DNA of 64,000 nucleotides from Thiohalocapsa sp. PB-PSB1. GTDB lineage: Bacteria; Pseudomonadota; Gammaproteobacteria; Chromatiales; Chromatiaceae. Where the stretch lies: NCBI GenBank assembly GCA_016745215.1, contig CP050890.1:7085001-7149000 (forward strand), in the 5' to 3' direction. The notes under the pieces were generated by a model. It did not search any database and was not told the DNA's origin. It was given only the letters and a program-made list of their open reading frames with translations. This document shows positions 35,805 to 45,085 of this stretch, one piece after another (within the stretch, counting starts at the first letter, position 1; each line of letters opens with the position of its first letter). The position numbers and the translations under genes were made by a program.

Positions 35805-36272
35805 ATGGCAGCGACAGAGACTCCATCGCCCCTGACAACAGAGCGGGTCGAATATATCGACGGCGTGGTCATCGGCGTTCTGCTCGGTTTTGACGATGCC
35901 GGCGAGCCATTGGTGGCCTTTCCCGGCAACCCCGAGGAGACCGCACTCCAAGCCCGCTCCACGGCCCAACTCGCGGACGCCGATATCGGTCGCGAGGTGG
36001 CGCTGTTGTTCGAGGGCGGCGACCCGAGATCGCCACTGGTGATCGGCCTCGTCCAGCATCCAGCCCGCAACCGATCGGCACCTGAAGCCGTGCACGCGGA
36101 CATCGACGATGAGCGGATTCTGCTGCGTGCGGACAGGGAGATCGTGCTCAAATGCGGCAAGGCCAGCATTACCTTGACGCGAGAAGGCAAGGTATTGATC
36201 CGCGGCGCCTATCTGCTCAGCCGATCGTCGGGGGTGAATCGGATCAAGGGTGGATCGGTGCAGGTCAATTAG
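35805..36272 (+). CDS. DUF6484-domain protein (type VI secretion-associated)
   Basis: 155 residues from ATG 35805, preceded by GGAGG at 8-nt spacing. Features of DUF6484: EYIDGVVIGVLLGFDDAGEPLVAFPGNPEETALQARSTAQL, then IGREVALLFEGGDPRSPLVIGLVQ, then a C-terminal stretch ILLRADREIVLKCGKASITLTREGKVLIRGAYLLSRSSGVNRIKGGSVQVN, which resembles the beta-helical tip of VgrG/gp5-like proteins. In T6SS loci these genes lie next to DUF2169 genes and near VgrG and effectors. Here only a truncated DUF2169 gene follows, and no VgrG, Hcp or structural genes are in the window, so this is an orphan remnant. Confidence 0.75.
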   Translation: MAATETPSPLTTERVEYIDGVVIGVLLGFDDAGEPLVAFPGNPEETALQARSTAQLADADIGREVALLFEGGDPRSPLVIGLVQHPARNRSAPEAVHADIDDERILLRADREIVLKCGKASITLTREGKVLIRGAYLLSRSSGVNRIKGGSVQVN

Positions 36273-36290
36273 GCCCAGTGACTGCGTGCG

Positions 36291-36642
36291 TTGACCGTGT
36301 GGAGCCTGAATAACCAAACTCCTTTCGCTGCCGAGCGCACTTGGGTGCGGGATATGAACGGTGCGGAAGTATGGTTGGTCGCGGTCAAGTGTACGTTCGA
36401 TATCGGTTCCAATGGCCATCTGACCATTGCGCAAAAGCAAGAACCAGTGATTTTGGCACCAGTCTTTGCTGGCGACCCACGGACCTCTAGCCTTCTTATG
36501 GATACCGACCTCCCCCACCGAAAAGCGGCGACCGATGTCCTGATCTTCGGATATGCCCATGCGCCCGAAGCGAAGCCCGCGCTTGCTGTCGACGTCGAGC
36601 TTAGAGTCGCAGACCTGCGCAAGCGGCTGCGGGTCATAGGGG
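36291..36642 (+). pseudogene. DUF2169 gene, truncated
   Basis: Reading from TTG 36291 (or GTG 36297): WSLNNQTPFAAERTWVRDMNGAEVWLVAVKCTFDI, then EPVILAPVFAGDPRTSSLLMDTDLPHRKAATDVLIFGYAHAPEAKPALAVDVELRVADLRKRLRVIGD, the N-terminal third of a DUF2169 T6SS effector-loading protein. Homology stops near 36642, where the expected GDR-W continuation is replaced by unrelated DNA with GTATTTCG repeats; full members are about 350 or more residues. The frame continues to 36932 only by chance. It follows the DUF6484 gene by 18 bp. Confidence 0.75.
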
Positions 36643-37225
36643 ATCATTTATCAATCGTTAGCTGGGTGTCCTGTATTTCGCTGTATTTCGTGTATTTCGG
36701 CTGTGTACTTCGGGTCTCCTGTACTTCGACGCTTGCGTCCGCTTCGCTGGCATCTTTTGCCGGGTCGCCCGCAAGCGGGCTCCTACGCCTGGCGGCTTCC
36801 ATGGATGGTGAAGGTCCGCTCGCGGGCGAGGCGCCTTGGCCCCTCTGCGCACTCTGCGTCTCTGCGGTAAATCCTTACATTCTTCGAAGGCACCACCCGC
36901 CCAGGACGTCTGCAAGGATCTCTTGGCGGTGAAGTTCATTGGCGCTGTGGTTCATGCTCTGTATTGTGGGCTCCCTGTATTGTAGGCTCCACAGCTAGTC
37001 GCTGAGCCCAAAGATAGACTCGTGTCGTCAAAACCTGGTGTGTCGTCCCGCAGCCTTTCTTGCAGCGGACCAAGAGAAGAACGACAAGACTTCCAGCATC
37101 GACGACTTGCAAAACAGGTTCGGTTATGAATTTGTCATACTGTTCGGCTATGGTGATTCAACCCTGCCGGCAAGCTGAACGCCGGCCAACGATTGCACTC
37201 CCTGCTGCAACTGAATGCGAGACTC
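36643..37225. other. Repeat-containing non-coding region
   Basis: About 580 bp. Starts with several GTATTTCG/GTACTTCG units (36669-36727), then a segment CCCCTCTGCGCACTCTGCGT...TCTGCGGTAAATCCTTACAT (about 36840-36882), which closely matches the right arm of the nested repeat at 61346-61514, followed by AAGGCACCACCC. A short repeat of CTGTATTGT..GGCTCC occurs near 36958-36990. No gene seen. Confidence 0.55.
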
Positions 37226-39280
37226 ATGAATCCAGATCGCCCAGACAACGCCTCCATCAGCCCGGCCGAATTCTACGAGGCCCAGGAGGATATTTCGACC
37301 AACCCATCCACAGCGCCGACCCTCGGCGACGTCATCCAGCAGCGCTTCAGCCGCCGCGACCTGCTGCGCGGTGCTCTTGGCGTCTCGGCATTGGGTGTGC
37401 TGGCCGCCTCGCCGTTGGCGGCCCTGGCGGCTGCCGCGGAGGCTGCCGGCAATTCCGAGACCGACTCTGACGCGCGCATCAAGGATGCCACCGAGACGAC
37501 CCGCTTTGCCTTCACCGAGATCGCGCACGGCGTCGACAAGACGCATCATGTCGCCCCCGGCTATACCGCCGAGGTGCTGATGCGTTGGGGTGATCCGCTG
37601 TTGCCCGGTGCTCCGGCATTCGACCCTGGCGGCCAAAGCCCGGCTGCGCAGTCGGCCCAGTTCGGCTATAACAATGACTTCATCGGTTACATTCCGCTGC
37701 CGCCGGGGTCGAAGAATGCCGAGCACGGGCTGCTGTGCGTCAATCACGAGTACACCAATCCGGAGGTGATGTTCCCGGTACCGAGTTCGGCCGCCGTTGG
37801 CGAGCCGAGCCTGGCCGAAGCCGAGATCCAGCTGGCCGCCCATGGCGGCTCGATCCTTGAGATCCGGCGCAAGGACGGCCGCTGGCATGTCGTCCGCGAA
37901 AGCCCCTACGCCCGGCGCATCACCGCATTGGCCACCGAAATCCTGCTGTCGGGTCCGGCTGCCGGCCATCAGCGTCTGCAGACCCAGGCCGATCCAACTG
38001 GTACTCGGGTCATCGGTACGTTGGGCAATTGTGCCGGCGGGATAACGCCCTGGGACACCTGGCTGATGGCCGAGGAGAATTTTCACGCCTATTTCGGCGG
38101 CGATCTCGACGACGATCATCCGGAGCAGGCCAACTATATCCGCTGCGGCATTCCGAGCAGCCGTTATGGCTTGAACCGGGTCATCGAGCGCTTCGATATC
38201 AATGCAGAGCCACGGGAGGCCAATCGCTTCGGCTGGCTGGTCGAGGTCGATCCCCTGGAGCCCGTCTCGACGCCGATCAAGCGCACCGCGCTCGGCCGCT
38301 TCAAGCACGAGGGGGCGGAGTCCGTCATCAACGGTGACGGTCGCCTGGTGATCTACAGCGGCGATGATCAGCGCTTCGAGCATCTCTACCGCTTTGTCAG
38401 CAACGACAAGGTCAATCCGAACGATCGCGCCGCTAACCGCAATCTGCTGGACAGCGGTATCTTATCCGTGGCCCGCTTCAACGACGACGGCTCCCTCGAC
38501 TGGCTACCGCTGGTGCATGGACAGGGCCTGCTGACGGCTGAGAACGGTTTCGCGTCCCAAGCCGACGTGTTGATCGAGGCACGCCGCGCTGCGACCCTGC
38601 TCGGTGCGACGCCGATGGATCGGCCCGAGGATGTGGAGCCGAATCCGGTCAACGGACGGGTCTATGTGATGCTGACCAATAACAGCAAGCGCGGCAACGA
38701 TGGCAGGCCCGGCACTGATACCGCCAATCCGCGTGCGAACAATATATGGGGCCATGTGCTGGAGTTGGTCCCGAAGGATGGCGATCATGCCGCTGATCAG
38801 GCCAACTGGGAGATCCTGATCCGGGCCGGCAATCCCAACGACCCCGGTACCGCGGCCGAATGGAACCCGGCCACAAGCGAGAATGGCTGGTTTGCCTGCC
38901 CTGACAACTGCGCCGTGGATGCAAGCGGCCGGCTCTGGGTCGCGACCGATCAGGGCAAGAATTGGCAGCAGGCTTCCGGGACAGCTGATGGCGTCTGGGC
39001 GCTGGAGACCGAGGGCGCGGGTCGCGGCACCGGGCGCATGTTCTTCCGCGTGCCGGTTGGAGCCGAGATGTGCGGACCTCGCTTCACCCCGGACGACCGC
39101 ACCCTGTTCGTCGCCGTACAGCATCCGGCTACCGATGGGACCAAGGATTTTCCCGGCTTCGAGCGGGTGTCGACCTTTGAAGACCCGGCCACCCGCTGGC
39201 CGGACTTCAAGGCGGGGATGCCGCCGCGACCGTCCGTGGTCGTGATCACCAAGGACGATGGTGGGGAAATCGGCAGCTAA
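37226..39280 (+). CDS. PhoX family (DUF839) phosphatase, Tat-exported
   Basis: 684 residues from ATG 37226. A twin-arginine signal QRFSRRDLLRGALGVSALGVLAASPLAALA is present near residue 45, so the protein should be exported folded to the periplasm. The body shows DUF839 features: NNDFIGYIPLPPGSKNAEHGLLCVNHEYTNPEVMFP, GNCAGGITPWDTWLMAEENFHAYF, RYGLNRVIERFDI, FGWLVEVDP, HEGAESVINGDGRLVIYSGDDQRFEHLYRFV, NPVNGRVYVMLTNN, CPDNCAVDASGRLWVATDQG. PhoX enzymes are Ca/Fe-dependent alkaline phosphatases induced on phosphate starvation. No clear Pho box was found upstream. The 411-aa minus-strand frame opposite is a shadow. Confidence 0.92.
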   Translation: MNPDRPDNASISPAEFYEAQEDISTNPSTAPTLGDVIQQRFSRRDLLRGALGVSALGVLAASPLAALAAAAEAAGNSETDSDARIKDATETTRFAFTEIAHGVDKTHHVAPGYTAEVLMRWGDPLLPGAPAFDPGGQSPAAQSAQFGYNNDFIGYIPLPPGSKNAEHGLLCVNHEYTNPEVMFPVPSSAAVGEPSLAEAEIQLAAHGGSILEIRRKDGRWHVVRESPYARRITALATEILLSGPAAGHQRLQTQADPTGTRVIGTLGNCAGGITPWDTWLMAEENFHAYFGGDLDDDHPEQANYIRCGIPSSRYGLNRVIERFDINAEPREANRFGWLVEVDPLEPVSTPIKRTALGRFKHEGAESVINGDGRLVIYSGDDQRFEHLYRFVSNDKVNPNDRAANRNLLDSGILSVARFNDDGSLDWLPLVHGQGLLTAENGFASQADVLIEARRAATLLGATPMDRPEDVEPNPVNGRVYVMLTNNSKRGNDGRPGTDTANPRANNIWGHVLELVPKDGDHAADQANWEILIRAGNPNDPGTAAEWNPATSENGWFACPDNCAVDASGRLWVATDQGKNWQQASGTADGVWALETEGAGRGTGRMFFRVPVGAEMCGPRFTPDDRTLFVAVQHPATDGTKDFPGFERVSTFEDPATRWPDFKAGMPPRPSVVVITKDDGGEIGS

Positions 39281-39308
39281 GTGGCAACAATGAACGCTGG
39301 AATGCCGA

Positions 39309-40724
39309 TTAATTGGTGGAATGTGCTGGCGTTGGCGAATCGCTGTTGTTTGCAACGTCCAACAACAAACTTGCAAGCCGTTTACTGATATTGCGACGTT
39401 CGAACTGGGCTAGGTAGGCCCAGTCACCCGTCAATTGCTCCGGTACTGGGCGTTGCAGCCATTGGGCGAGCTTTTCCCTGCAATGCGCTACCGACTCGGC
39501 AGGCACCACCGTGCCTATTTTCCCGCGTTCGATGATCTGCTGGGTGGCTCCCGGGTCGGTTAATGCAAAGATCGGTCTGCGGGCCGCAACATACTCGAAC
39601 AGCTTGCCCGGGATCACCCCAGAGGATGTTGTGCCGGTATCGACAATGAGCAGCAAATAGTCCGCCTGCACCTGCGCTCGCATTGCTTCTTGATAGGGCA
39701 GATCTCCGGTAAAACGATAGAGATCTTGAATATGATACTGCGCCAGGATCTCGTCGTAGCGCTGTCTGATTTCCGCTGATACTCCGCCGAGAATGTGCAC
39801 CTTGACTCGTGCGCGCAGTGCAGGCTGTTGCGCCACCAGTTGTCCAAGTGCCTCGGCGAACGAATAGCCGCGACGATTCTTGAAGAGTCGACCGGTGAAG
39901 ACGAAGTCGATGGTGGCATTCGGCGCGCGCGGCTCGGCCAGATAGGGGGCGTAAATCTCTGGGTCATACCCATTCGTCAGGGTCAAAAATCGCGCTGACG
40001 ACTTCGGTTGCAGGGTCTGCAAAAATGCTGTTTTCTGCTCCGATACGGCTACCACCGCGTCGGCGTAACGCAGATAACGTCGTTCGCGAATCAGTTCCAG
40101 GCGCCGCCGTATTGGACTTATCCACTCGCGGAGTACGTCGCCATACCAGAGATCACGGTAGTCGATTACCCATGGAATGCCATGCTTGCGCTTTAATCTA
40201 AAACCGATCCGAGCCGCGCTGAATGGCGGTAAGGATGTGAATACCAGGTCAACTTTTGTGTTGTTGCAATACTGATCAGCGACCGCCTCGGCTCGAGCTG
40301 CCCATAGCCAGTAGCTGTCAGGAACCTCAATCCAGTTGCGTACAATCCATTTGAATGCATCAATCGAATGCTGTTTGAGATTAAGCCTGTTATTCGCTGC
40401 AGAAGACGTGCTGGCTGGAGGCGTTGAAGGCGCCTGTGAGGGCTTGTCCGGAGCCCGACCAAGGTGCCGTACCATTTGCTTTAACGGGTCCAGCAGAACT
40501 GCCTCGGTGTCTAGCATTGGAACGCGCAGCAGTTCAATTGCCGAGGGCACTTCGTCCAGCAACGCCGGATCGAATCCTGAAACGCTGGCGTTTGCCTCAG
40601 TGGTCAGCACCGTCATGTCGAAACCGTCCTTGCGCAAATAGTCGACGAATTTTGCTGAACGCAGGCGCCCGATGGTCTTGATCGGTGGAAACTCACCGGC
40701 GACGAACAATACTCTCAAAGCCAT
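39309..40724 (-). CDS. Glycosyltransferase, GT4-like
   Basis: 471 residues. N-terminal half RVLFVAGEFPPIKTIGRLRSAKFVDYLRKDGFDMTVLTTE is a GT-B donor-free domain start, with DLVFTSLPPFSAARIGFRLKRKHGIPWVIDYRDLWYGD. The C-terminal half has VFTGRLFKNRRGYSFAEALGQL, RFTGDLPYQEAMRAQVQADYLLLIVDTGTTSSGVIPGKLFEYVAARRPIFAL, where GKLFEY contains the GT4 catalytic Glu. A retaining sugar transferase is expected. It is co-oriented with and downstream of the ATP-grasp/PSD gene (about 80-bp gap), probably in one glycan-modification operon. Confidence 0.85.
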   Translation of the reverse strand: MALRVLFVAGEFPPIKTIGRLRSAKFVDYLRKDGFDMTVLTTEANASVSGFDPALLDEVPSAIELLRVPMLDTEAVLLDPLKQMVRHLGRAPDKPSQAPSTPPASTSSAANNRLNLKQHSIDAFKWIVRNWIEVPDSYWLWAARAEAVADQYCNNTKVDLVFTSLPPFSAARIGFRLKRKHGIPWVIDYRDLWYGDVLREWISPIRRRLELIRERRYLRYADAVVAVSEQKTAFLQTLQPKSSARFLTLTNGYDPEIYAPYLAEPRAPNATIDFVFTGRLFKNRRGYSFAEALGQLVAQQPALRARVKVHILGGVSAEIRQRYDEILAQYHIQDLYRFTGDLPYQEAMRAQVQADYLLLIVDTGTTSSGVIPGKLFEYVAARRPIFALTDPGATQQIIERGKIGTVVPAESVAHCREKLAQWLQRPVPEQLTGDWAYLAQFERRNISKRLASLLLDVANNSDSPTPAHSTN

Positions 40725-40806
40725 CTCCGCCGTTTATTCATCGGTATCGCTCTGCACAGGTTGAACAATCTGTTTTGATCCTCTTCGAGCATGCCAATCG
40801 CGTCTA

Positions 40807-42663
40807 TCAAGTGGTGTAAACCGCAAGGATGGTCTCTGCCCCAAGGATGGGTTGATCGCTGGCTCGGCGCCTGCGGTCTTTGATCTGCGGTTCCACCACC
40901 ACGCGCACGCTGGCTGGCAGTTCAATCACAACGGTGCTGCCGAGAAAGATCTTGCCCAAACGTTGGCCGATTGTCACTTTGTCTCCTGGCTTGACGAAGG
41001 TTTCAATACGTCGAGCCCAAATGCTGGAGATCTGGCGGACCACGACTTCCCCGATTTCGGTGGACAGTGTTGTGACTTTCTGAACCGGAAACAGGTAGTC
41101 TTTTTCAAAACTCCAGGGATCCTCGAAAAAGCCGCGTTCGTCATCGCTGCCATAGATTGGCTTATGGCCACATTCGTCCACCTGTACAACAGTTCCATCG
41201 ATCGGCACCCTCTGCATATGGATATCATAGAAATTCATCGAAATATCAATCACAACCTTGTTGTCTCGTTGGAAGATGTCTCGAATCACGCCGTCCGTTG
41301 GAGATACGATAATACCGCGCTTGTTCGGCACCTTTCGCTCGGGATCCCTTGTGAAATAGCGAACAAAGCTCTCTCTCGGCAGTTGGTGCTGGCGTAGGCT
41401 TGCCGTGATCTCATGCGCTGGCCACCGCTCCTGAGGTGGCAGTACGCTCTGGAATGGAGTGTAGAGCCATGGTATATGGTCGAAAGTTGTGTACAGTGCC
41501 CGCTTGGTTCTCTTCACCAATTTCTGGCGTTGGGTATACATCCAAGGACGACGATCATCGTTCGCATAGAGGGATTGCACCAGTTCGCCTTTCAGTGACT
41601 GTCGATAGGCATGGCGATCCAGCGTACCTTCGGCAATCGCTTGCTGCGCCGAACGCTGATCGTTTCCAACATCCCGCCATTTGACAGGTGCTTTGCGCGG
41701 GATCGCCTGCTGTGCCTTCAGGCCAAGCAAGTCTCGATAGGCGACGTAAGGAATGTTGACTCCATTCGCGGTGGCGATCTCGTTTTGGTAATCGGTCCTG
41801 CCGATTGTAGGTTCGATCGCGATGAATGATTGACCGTCGAGCGATCGCTTGAATTCCAAAGAGCCGAGACCGGTAAACCCTGCATTGTCAAATAGCGTGC
41901 AGGTTTGTTCAATCGTGCTTGTCCTTGCGTTGGCTGGTTCAGCGTAGGCTGTGTTGCCGGTCCGCGGAGGCCAAATTCGAAGTTTGCGCCCGGAGAAACT
42001 CGCTAGGCAATGGCCTTCGCGATCATAGTAGACCAGCGTGAAGTAAATTTCCGAATCGGCACTCGCAATGAACGACTGGGCGAGCAAAGGCTCCTCATTC
42101 CATGGATAATCATTGAATCGCTCGCGCAGGGTTTCCAGGTCTTGGATGAATAAGGCTCTGGCACCAAAATGAGCCTCGAACGCGCCCGTTTTTATCCGCG
42201 GCTTTACCACGATTGGGAATTGTAATCCTTGGGTCGCTTGCGTGATGTCAATATCCGCACCAAGCGCAATGGTCTCTGGTACATGAATACCATGAGTCGA
42301 AGCAAGCATGGAAAATTCCAGCTTATCGTTCAGCTTAGCAAGCTTGTCTGCCGAGGGTAGCTTGAAAAGATAGAATGCCTGCAATTCTTCGCGATAGCGG
42401 GAAACAATAGCGACCGATTTCTCCATGGTGAGAAATAAGGGCAGCCTGCCCTTTAACGTACGACCATAAGTCAGCAGACTCTCAACCACCTCCTCTGTGC
42501 GCTCATTTGCGCACCTCTTGGAAATACAAAAACGGGATCTGGCAGTAGGCTGTTTCGGATCGGACGAAAGCGCGATGACCGGAACGCCCGCGCGACCGAG
42601 GGCGCGAATCACGCCTAGACCATTGATCTCTGCACCGAGGACTATCGCAGGTGTTGTACTCAT
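40807..42663 (-). CDS. ATP-grasp ligase fused to a phosphatidylserine-decarboxylase-type domain
   Basis: 618 residues. Residues 1-320 form an ATP-grasp protein of the carboxylate-amine ligase type: AIVLGAEINGLGVIRALGRAGVPVIALSS, DKLEFSMLASTHGIHVPETIAL, FPIVVKPRIKTG, GLGSLEFKRSLDGQSFIAIEPTIGRTD. Residues 430-590 match phosphatidylserine decarboxylase: SPTDGVIRDIF (D457), DISMNFYDIHMQRVPIDG (H482), TEIGEVVVRQISSIWARRIETFVKPGDKVTIGQRLGKIFLGSTVVIELP. The LGST self-cleavage motif (574-577) that yields the pyruvoyl cofactor is intact. I do not recall a characterised fusion of this kind. It may ligate an amino acid to a surface glycan or lipid and then decarboxylate it. Neighbours are glycosyltransferase and TPR genes. 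Confidence 0.85.
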   Translation of the reverse strand: MSTTPAIVLGAEINGLGVIRALGRAGVPVIALSSDPKQPTARSRFCISKRCANERTEEVVESLLTYGRTLKGRLPLFLTMEKSVAIVSRYREELQAFYLFKLPSADKLAKLNDKLEFSMLASTHGIHVPETIALGADIDITQATQGLQFPIVVKPRIKTGAFEAHFGARALFIQDLETLRERFNDYPWNEEPLLAQSFIASADSEIYFTLVYYDREGHCLASFSGRKLRIWPPRTGNTAYAEPANARTSTIEQTCTLFDNAGFTGLGSLEFKRSLDGQSFIAIEPTIGRTDYQNEIATANGVNIPYVAYRDLLGLKAQQAIPRKAPVKWRDVGNDQRSAQQAIAEGTLDRHAYRQSLKGELVQSLYANDDRRPWMYTQRQKLVKRTKRALYTTFDHIPWLYTPFQSVLPPQERWPAHEITASLRQHQLPRESFVRYFTRDPERKVPNKRGIIVSPTDGVIRDIFQRDNKVVIDISMNFYDIHMQRVPIDGTVVQVDECGHKPIYGSDDERGFFEDPWSFEKDYLFPVQKVTTLSTEIGEVVVRQISSIWARRIETFVKPGDKVTIGQRLGKIFLGSTVVIELPASVRVVVEPQIKDRRRRASDQPILGAETILAVYTT

Positions 42664-42747
42664 TACCAGGAAAGAGGAGAAAGCAAATGAATTAAATATA
42701 AAAAGACTAATACCATCGCATGGTACAGAACGCCTATCCTTTATATA

Positions 42748-43524
42748 TTAATTTTGTGTGCTACTGTCGAGCACCGACTCCAGTCGTTTGCGCAGACGAT
42801 CCATTTTCATGCCAGCCTGTTCTGCCTGTATTACCAGTGCCGCTGCTTTACGCGTCTGTCCGAGCTCATAATAGTATCGCGCGAGATAGAATAACAACGG
42901 CCCTTTTTGGCGTGCTGTCCCCAATCCAGATTCCAAGGTTGTAATTGCTGCATTTATATCCCCTGCTCTCTGCAGGGTACGCGCAAGAGCCACATGTACC
43001 TCCGGGTTTTCGGCTGACTGCTTAACAAGTTCTTGCAGTAAAGAAACCGCGTCGGTAACTTTTCCGGATCCCTCGAGCGCTCGCGCATAGTTGATTGTCA
43101 TCTTATCCCACAGTAGTGCACCAGGCGCCGATCGACTCCATGCGACTTCGATATCCTTGATAGCGCTTGCGTACGCTTGCGCCGCCGATAGGCCGTGACG
43201 CCTCAGAGTCGTTGAATTCTGAGCGCGACTCAGCATCAATACGCCATGGCAATAGCGAGGTAGGCTATTCCACAGCGGACCCACCACATTTTGCCATTTC
43301 CGTTGCTGCGTGAGGCTCATTACCGGCAGGCGTTTGGTTGACATTCTCGGCTGCTCGACCTCCGTTGCCAGCGCAGCTTTGCAATAATCCGGTAATAATG
43401 AGTATTCTAAATGAGTGAATTGAGGATGACGACCAGCTACACAAGGAGGCAGCGATAAGATGCCAAAAAAAGTCAGTGCAGCCAATACGCGGGGGGCGGA
43501 AGCCAAGGCGGTTCGAGTCAACAT
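42748..43524 (-). CDS. Exported TPR-repeat protein
   Basis: 258 residues with an N-terminal hydrophobic leader (RVLAALTFFGILSLPPCVAG). The mature part begins LLPDYCKAAL and contains WQNVVGPLWNSLPRYCHGVLMLSRAQN, a Cys-containing pattern seen in unnamed TPR proteins of glycan loci. At least three TPR units follow (SAAQAYASAIKDIEVAW, VTDAVSLLQELVKQSAENPEVHVALARTLQRAGDINAAITTLESGLG, LLFYLARYYYELGQTRKAAALVIQAEQAG). It is likely a periplasmic scaffold. It lies 84 bp upstream of the ATP-grasp/PSD gene on the same strand. Confidence 0.75.
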   Translation of the reverse strand: MLTRTALASAPRVLAALTFFGILSLPPCVAGRHPQFTHLEYSLLPDYCKAALATEVEQPRMSTKRLPVMSLTQQRKWQNVVGPLWNSLPRYCHGVLMLSRAQNSTTLRRHGLSAAQAYASAIKDIEVAWSRSAPGALLWDKMTINYARALEGSGKVTDAVSLLQELVKQSAENPEVHVALARTLQRAGDINAAITTLESGLGTARQKGPLLFYLARYYYELGQTRKAAALVIQAEQAGMKMDRLRKRLESVLDSSTQN

Positions 43525-43668
43525 TGGAAATCAGTAAAGCAGCAGGTGTTTGCCGTCTGTCTCGGGGATAGGATGGGGGCCGGAATGGGAGGCTGGCATG
43601 CTTGTCTCTCCAATAGCCGCAAGAAGCCCATGCCGCATCTTCGGCAAGGTACGGCAGTGGACGCATCA

Positions 43669-44868
43669 TTATCCAGGCAGCGGGCGTGCGGTGGTGTCGG
43701 CGTTCTTGGTCAGATCGAACTCCATCATCAGAGCGTCTGCAAAAAATTTCGCCGACCAGTTGGGATATTGCCAGGGGTGATATCCTCCGTCGATTGGGTA
43801 AGACCCTTTGATGCCACCGCACATCGGATTGTTCAGGTCGAGAATTTGGGTGCTGCGGGTAAAACCATTGATGCGGACTACGGCATTACGAAAGGCCGAT
43901 TGCCCGTCAATTTGATACAAACGGCCCCAGTTGATGGCCATCTGTGCATTCCCGGTGAGACAGGACCAGCCCACGGTCGGTCGCCAATATTGATCAAAAC
44001 GGCCGGGCAGGAAGCCTGACTTCGGCAATGCGGCGAGCATGGCGTCGCCGATCGCCACGGCGGCGTCGATAAAATGCCTTCGATCCGCATACGCGCCCAC
44101 TTCCAGTAATCCGCGCATCGCATAAGCAATTGTGTGTACGAATGGCTGTGACGGGTCGAGCAGGCAATTCTGTTTTAGCCAGCCATTCGGGCGGCGTTGC
44201 GTCAGCGCCCAGTCGCAATTGGCAACCGCGGCATCCAGATAACGCTGGTCGGCGATCAGTTGATGTGCACGTGTCAGCGCCCAAGCGGTGCGGGTGTTGT
44301 AAGTATTGATGGCATCGGCGGTCATGGGTGAGCCGAACCGGCGCCAGCAGCCATCGTCGTCTTGGACGGCACAGAGCCAGTCCGCGGCACGCCGGGCCGA
44401 TTCATAATAGCGCTCATCGCCAAAGGCTTCGGCCGCGCGCACCCAGCCAAAGATGACCTGACCGGTATTGAAGATCGTCGGCTGATCCGAGTCACCGATT
44501 GCACCAGCGACCACGCCGCCGTCAGGCAGTTGTATGTCACACTCCCAGTCCGCCATGCGGCGGGCGCGATCACGCACTTGGGCATCACCCGTATTCTCCG
44601 CATAGCGCAGAAACGTCGGTATGATGTATCCGGTGGTCTCCGGGTAGGACTGCGCCCAGCGACGAGATTGAACAAAATAGGCTTGCGCAACGCCAGCGTC
44701 CGACGTTGCATCCTGGGCACGGCAAAGCCAGTCGATTGCCGCCGCAAGATGGTCTTCTAAGCTGCTTGTTTGCTCGAATCCGACTCCGAGCTGTGCCGCA
44801 GCCAGTCGGCCATGGGCAGCAACGCGAGCCATAACGCTTTGGAATCGGCTCATCTGTACTATCGGCAT
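43669..44868 (-). CDS. Alpha/alpha-toroid protein, possible glycoside hydrolase or epimerase
   Basis: About 400 residues of repeating amphipathic helices, consistent with an (alpha/alpha)6 barrel: AIDWLCRAQDATSDAGVAQAYF, YPETTGYIIPTFLRYAEN, DWECDIQLPDGGVVAGAI, FNTGQVIFGWVRAAEAFGDERYYESARRAADWLCAVQDDDGCWRR, NTYNTRTAWALTRAHQL, NGWLKQNCLLDPSQPFVHTIAYAMRGLLEVG. The ETTGYIIPT and TGQVIFGW segments recall C5-epimerase/GH88/GH105-like toroids. No signal peptide was seen, so a cytosolic role in glycan precursor handling is possible. The start was set at 44868; an upstream in-frame Met exists at 44958. Same strand as the TPR gene, and divergent from the DHH gene at 45086. Confidence 0.65.
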   Translation of the reverse strand: MPIVQMSRFQSVMARVAAHGRLAAAQLGVGFEQTSSLEDHLAAAIDWLCRAQDATSDAGVAQAYFVQSRRWAQSYPETTGYIIPTFLRYAENTGDAQVRDRARRMADWECDIQLPDGGVVAGAIGDSDQPTIFNTGQVIFGWVRAAEAFGDERYYESARRAADWLCAVQDDDGCWRRFGSPMTADAINTYNTRTAWALTRAHQLIADQRYLDAAVANCDWALTQRRPNGWLKQNCLLDPSQPFVHTIAYAMRGLLEVGAYADRRHFIDAAVAIGDAMLAALPKSGFLPGRFDQYWRPTVGWSCLTGNAQMAINWGRLYQIDGQSAFRNAVVRINGFTRSTQILDLNNPMCGGIKGSYPIDGGYHPWQYPNWSAKFFADALMMEFDLTKNADTTARPLPG

Positions 44869-45085
44869 GGTCTTGAACTGGTCGGAGTCTTGGTAGGTCG
44901 TCTTCGAGCGCGCAAGAGTATACGATAAAGATCCGGCAGCAAAGCAAAGCCGACACATGTGTTTCAGACTGGATGATCTTTTTGCTCCAGCGATCCTTAT
45001 CAGGCAAGCAATTTTGGCAACTTAACAGATATACACAGAATTCGCCTAGCCTTGGCTAATCTCATATTGCTCAAACTCAATCCGA

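Noticed and set aside
37148..38383. A 411-codon open frame on the minus strand opposite phoX
   Set aside because: Antisense shadow; the plus-strand frame has a Tat signal and clear DUF839 motifs.
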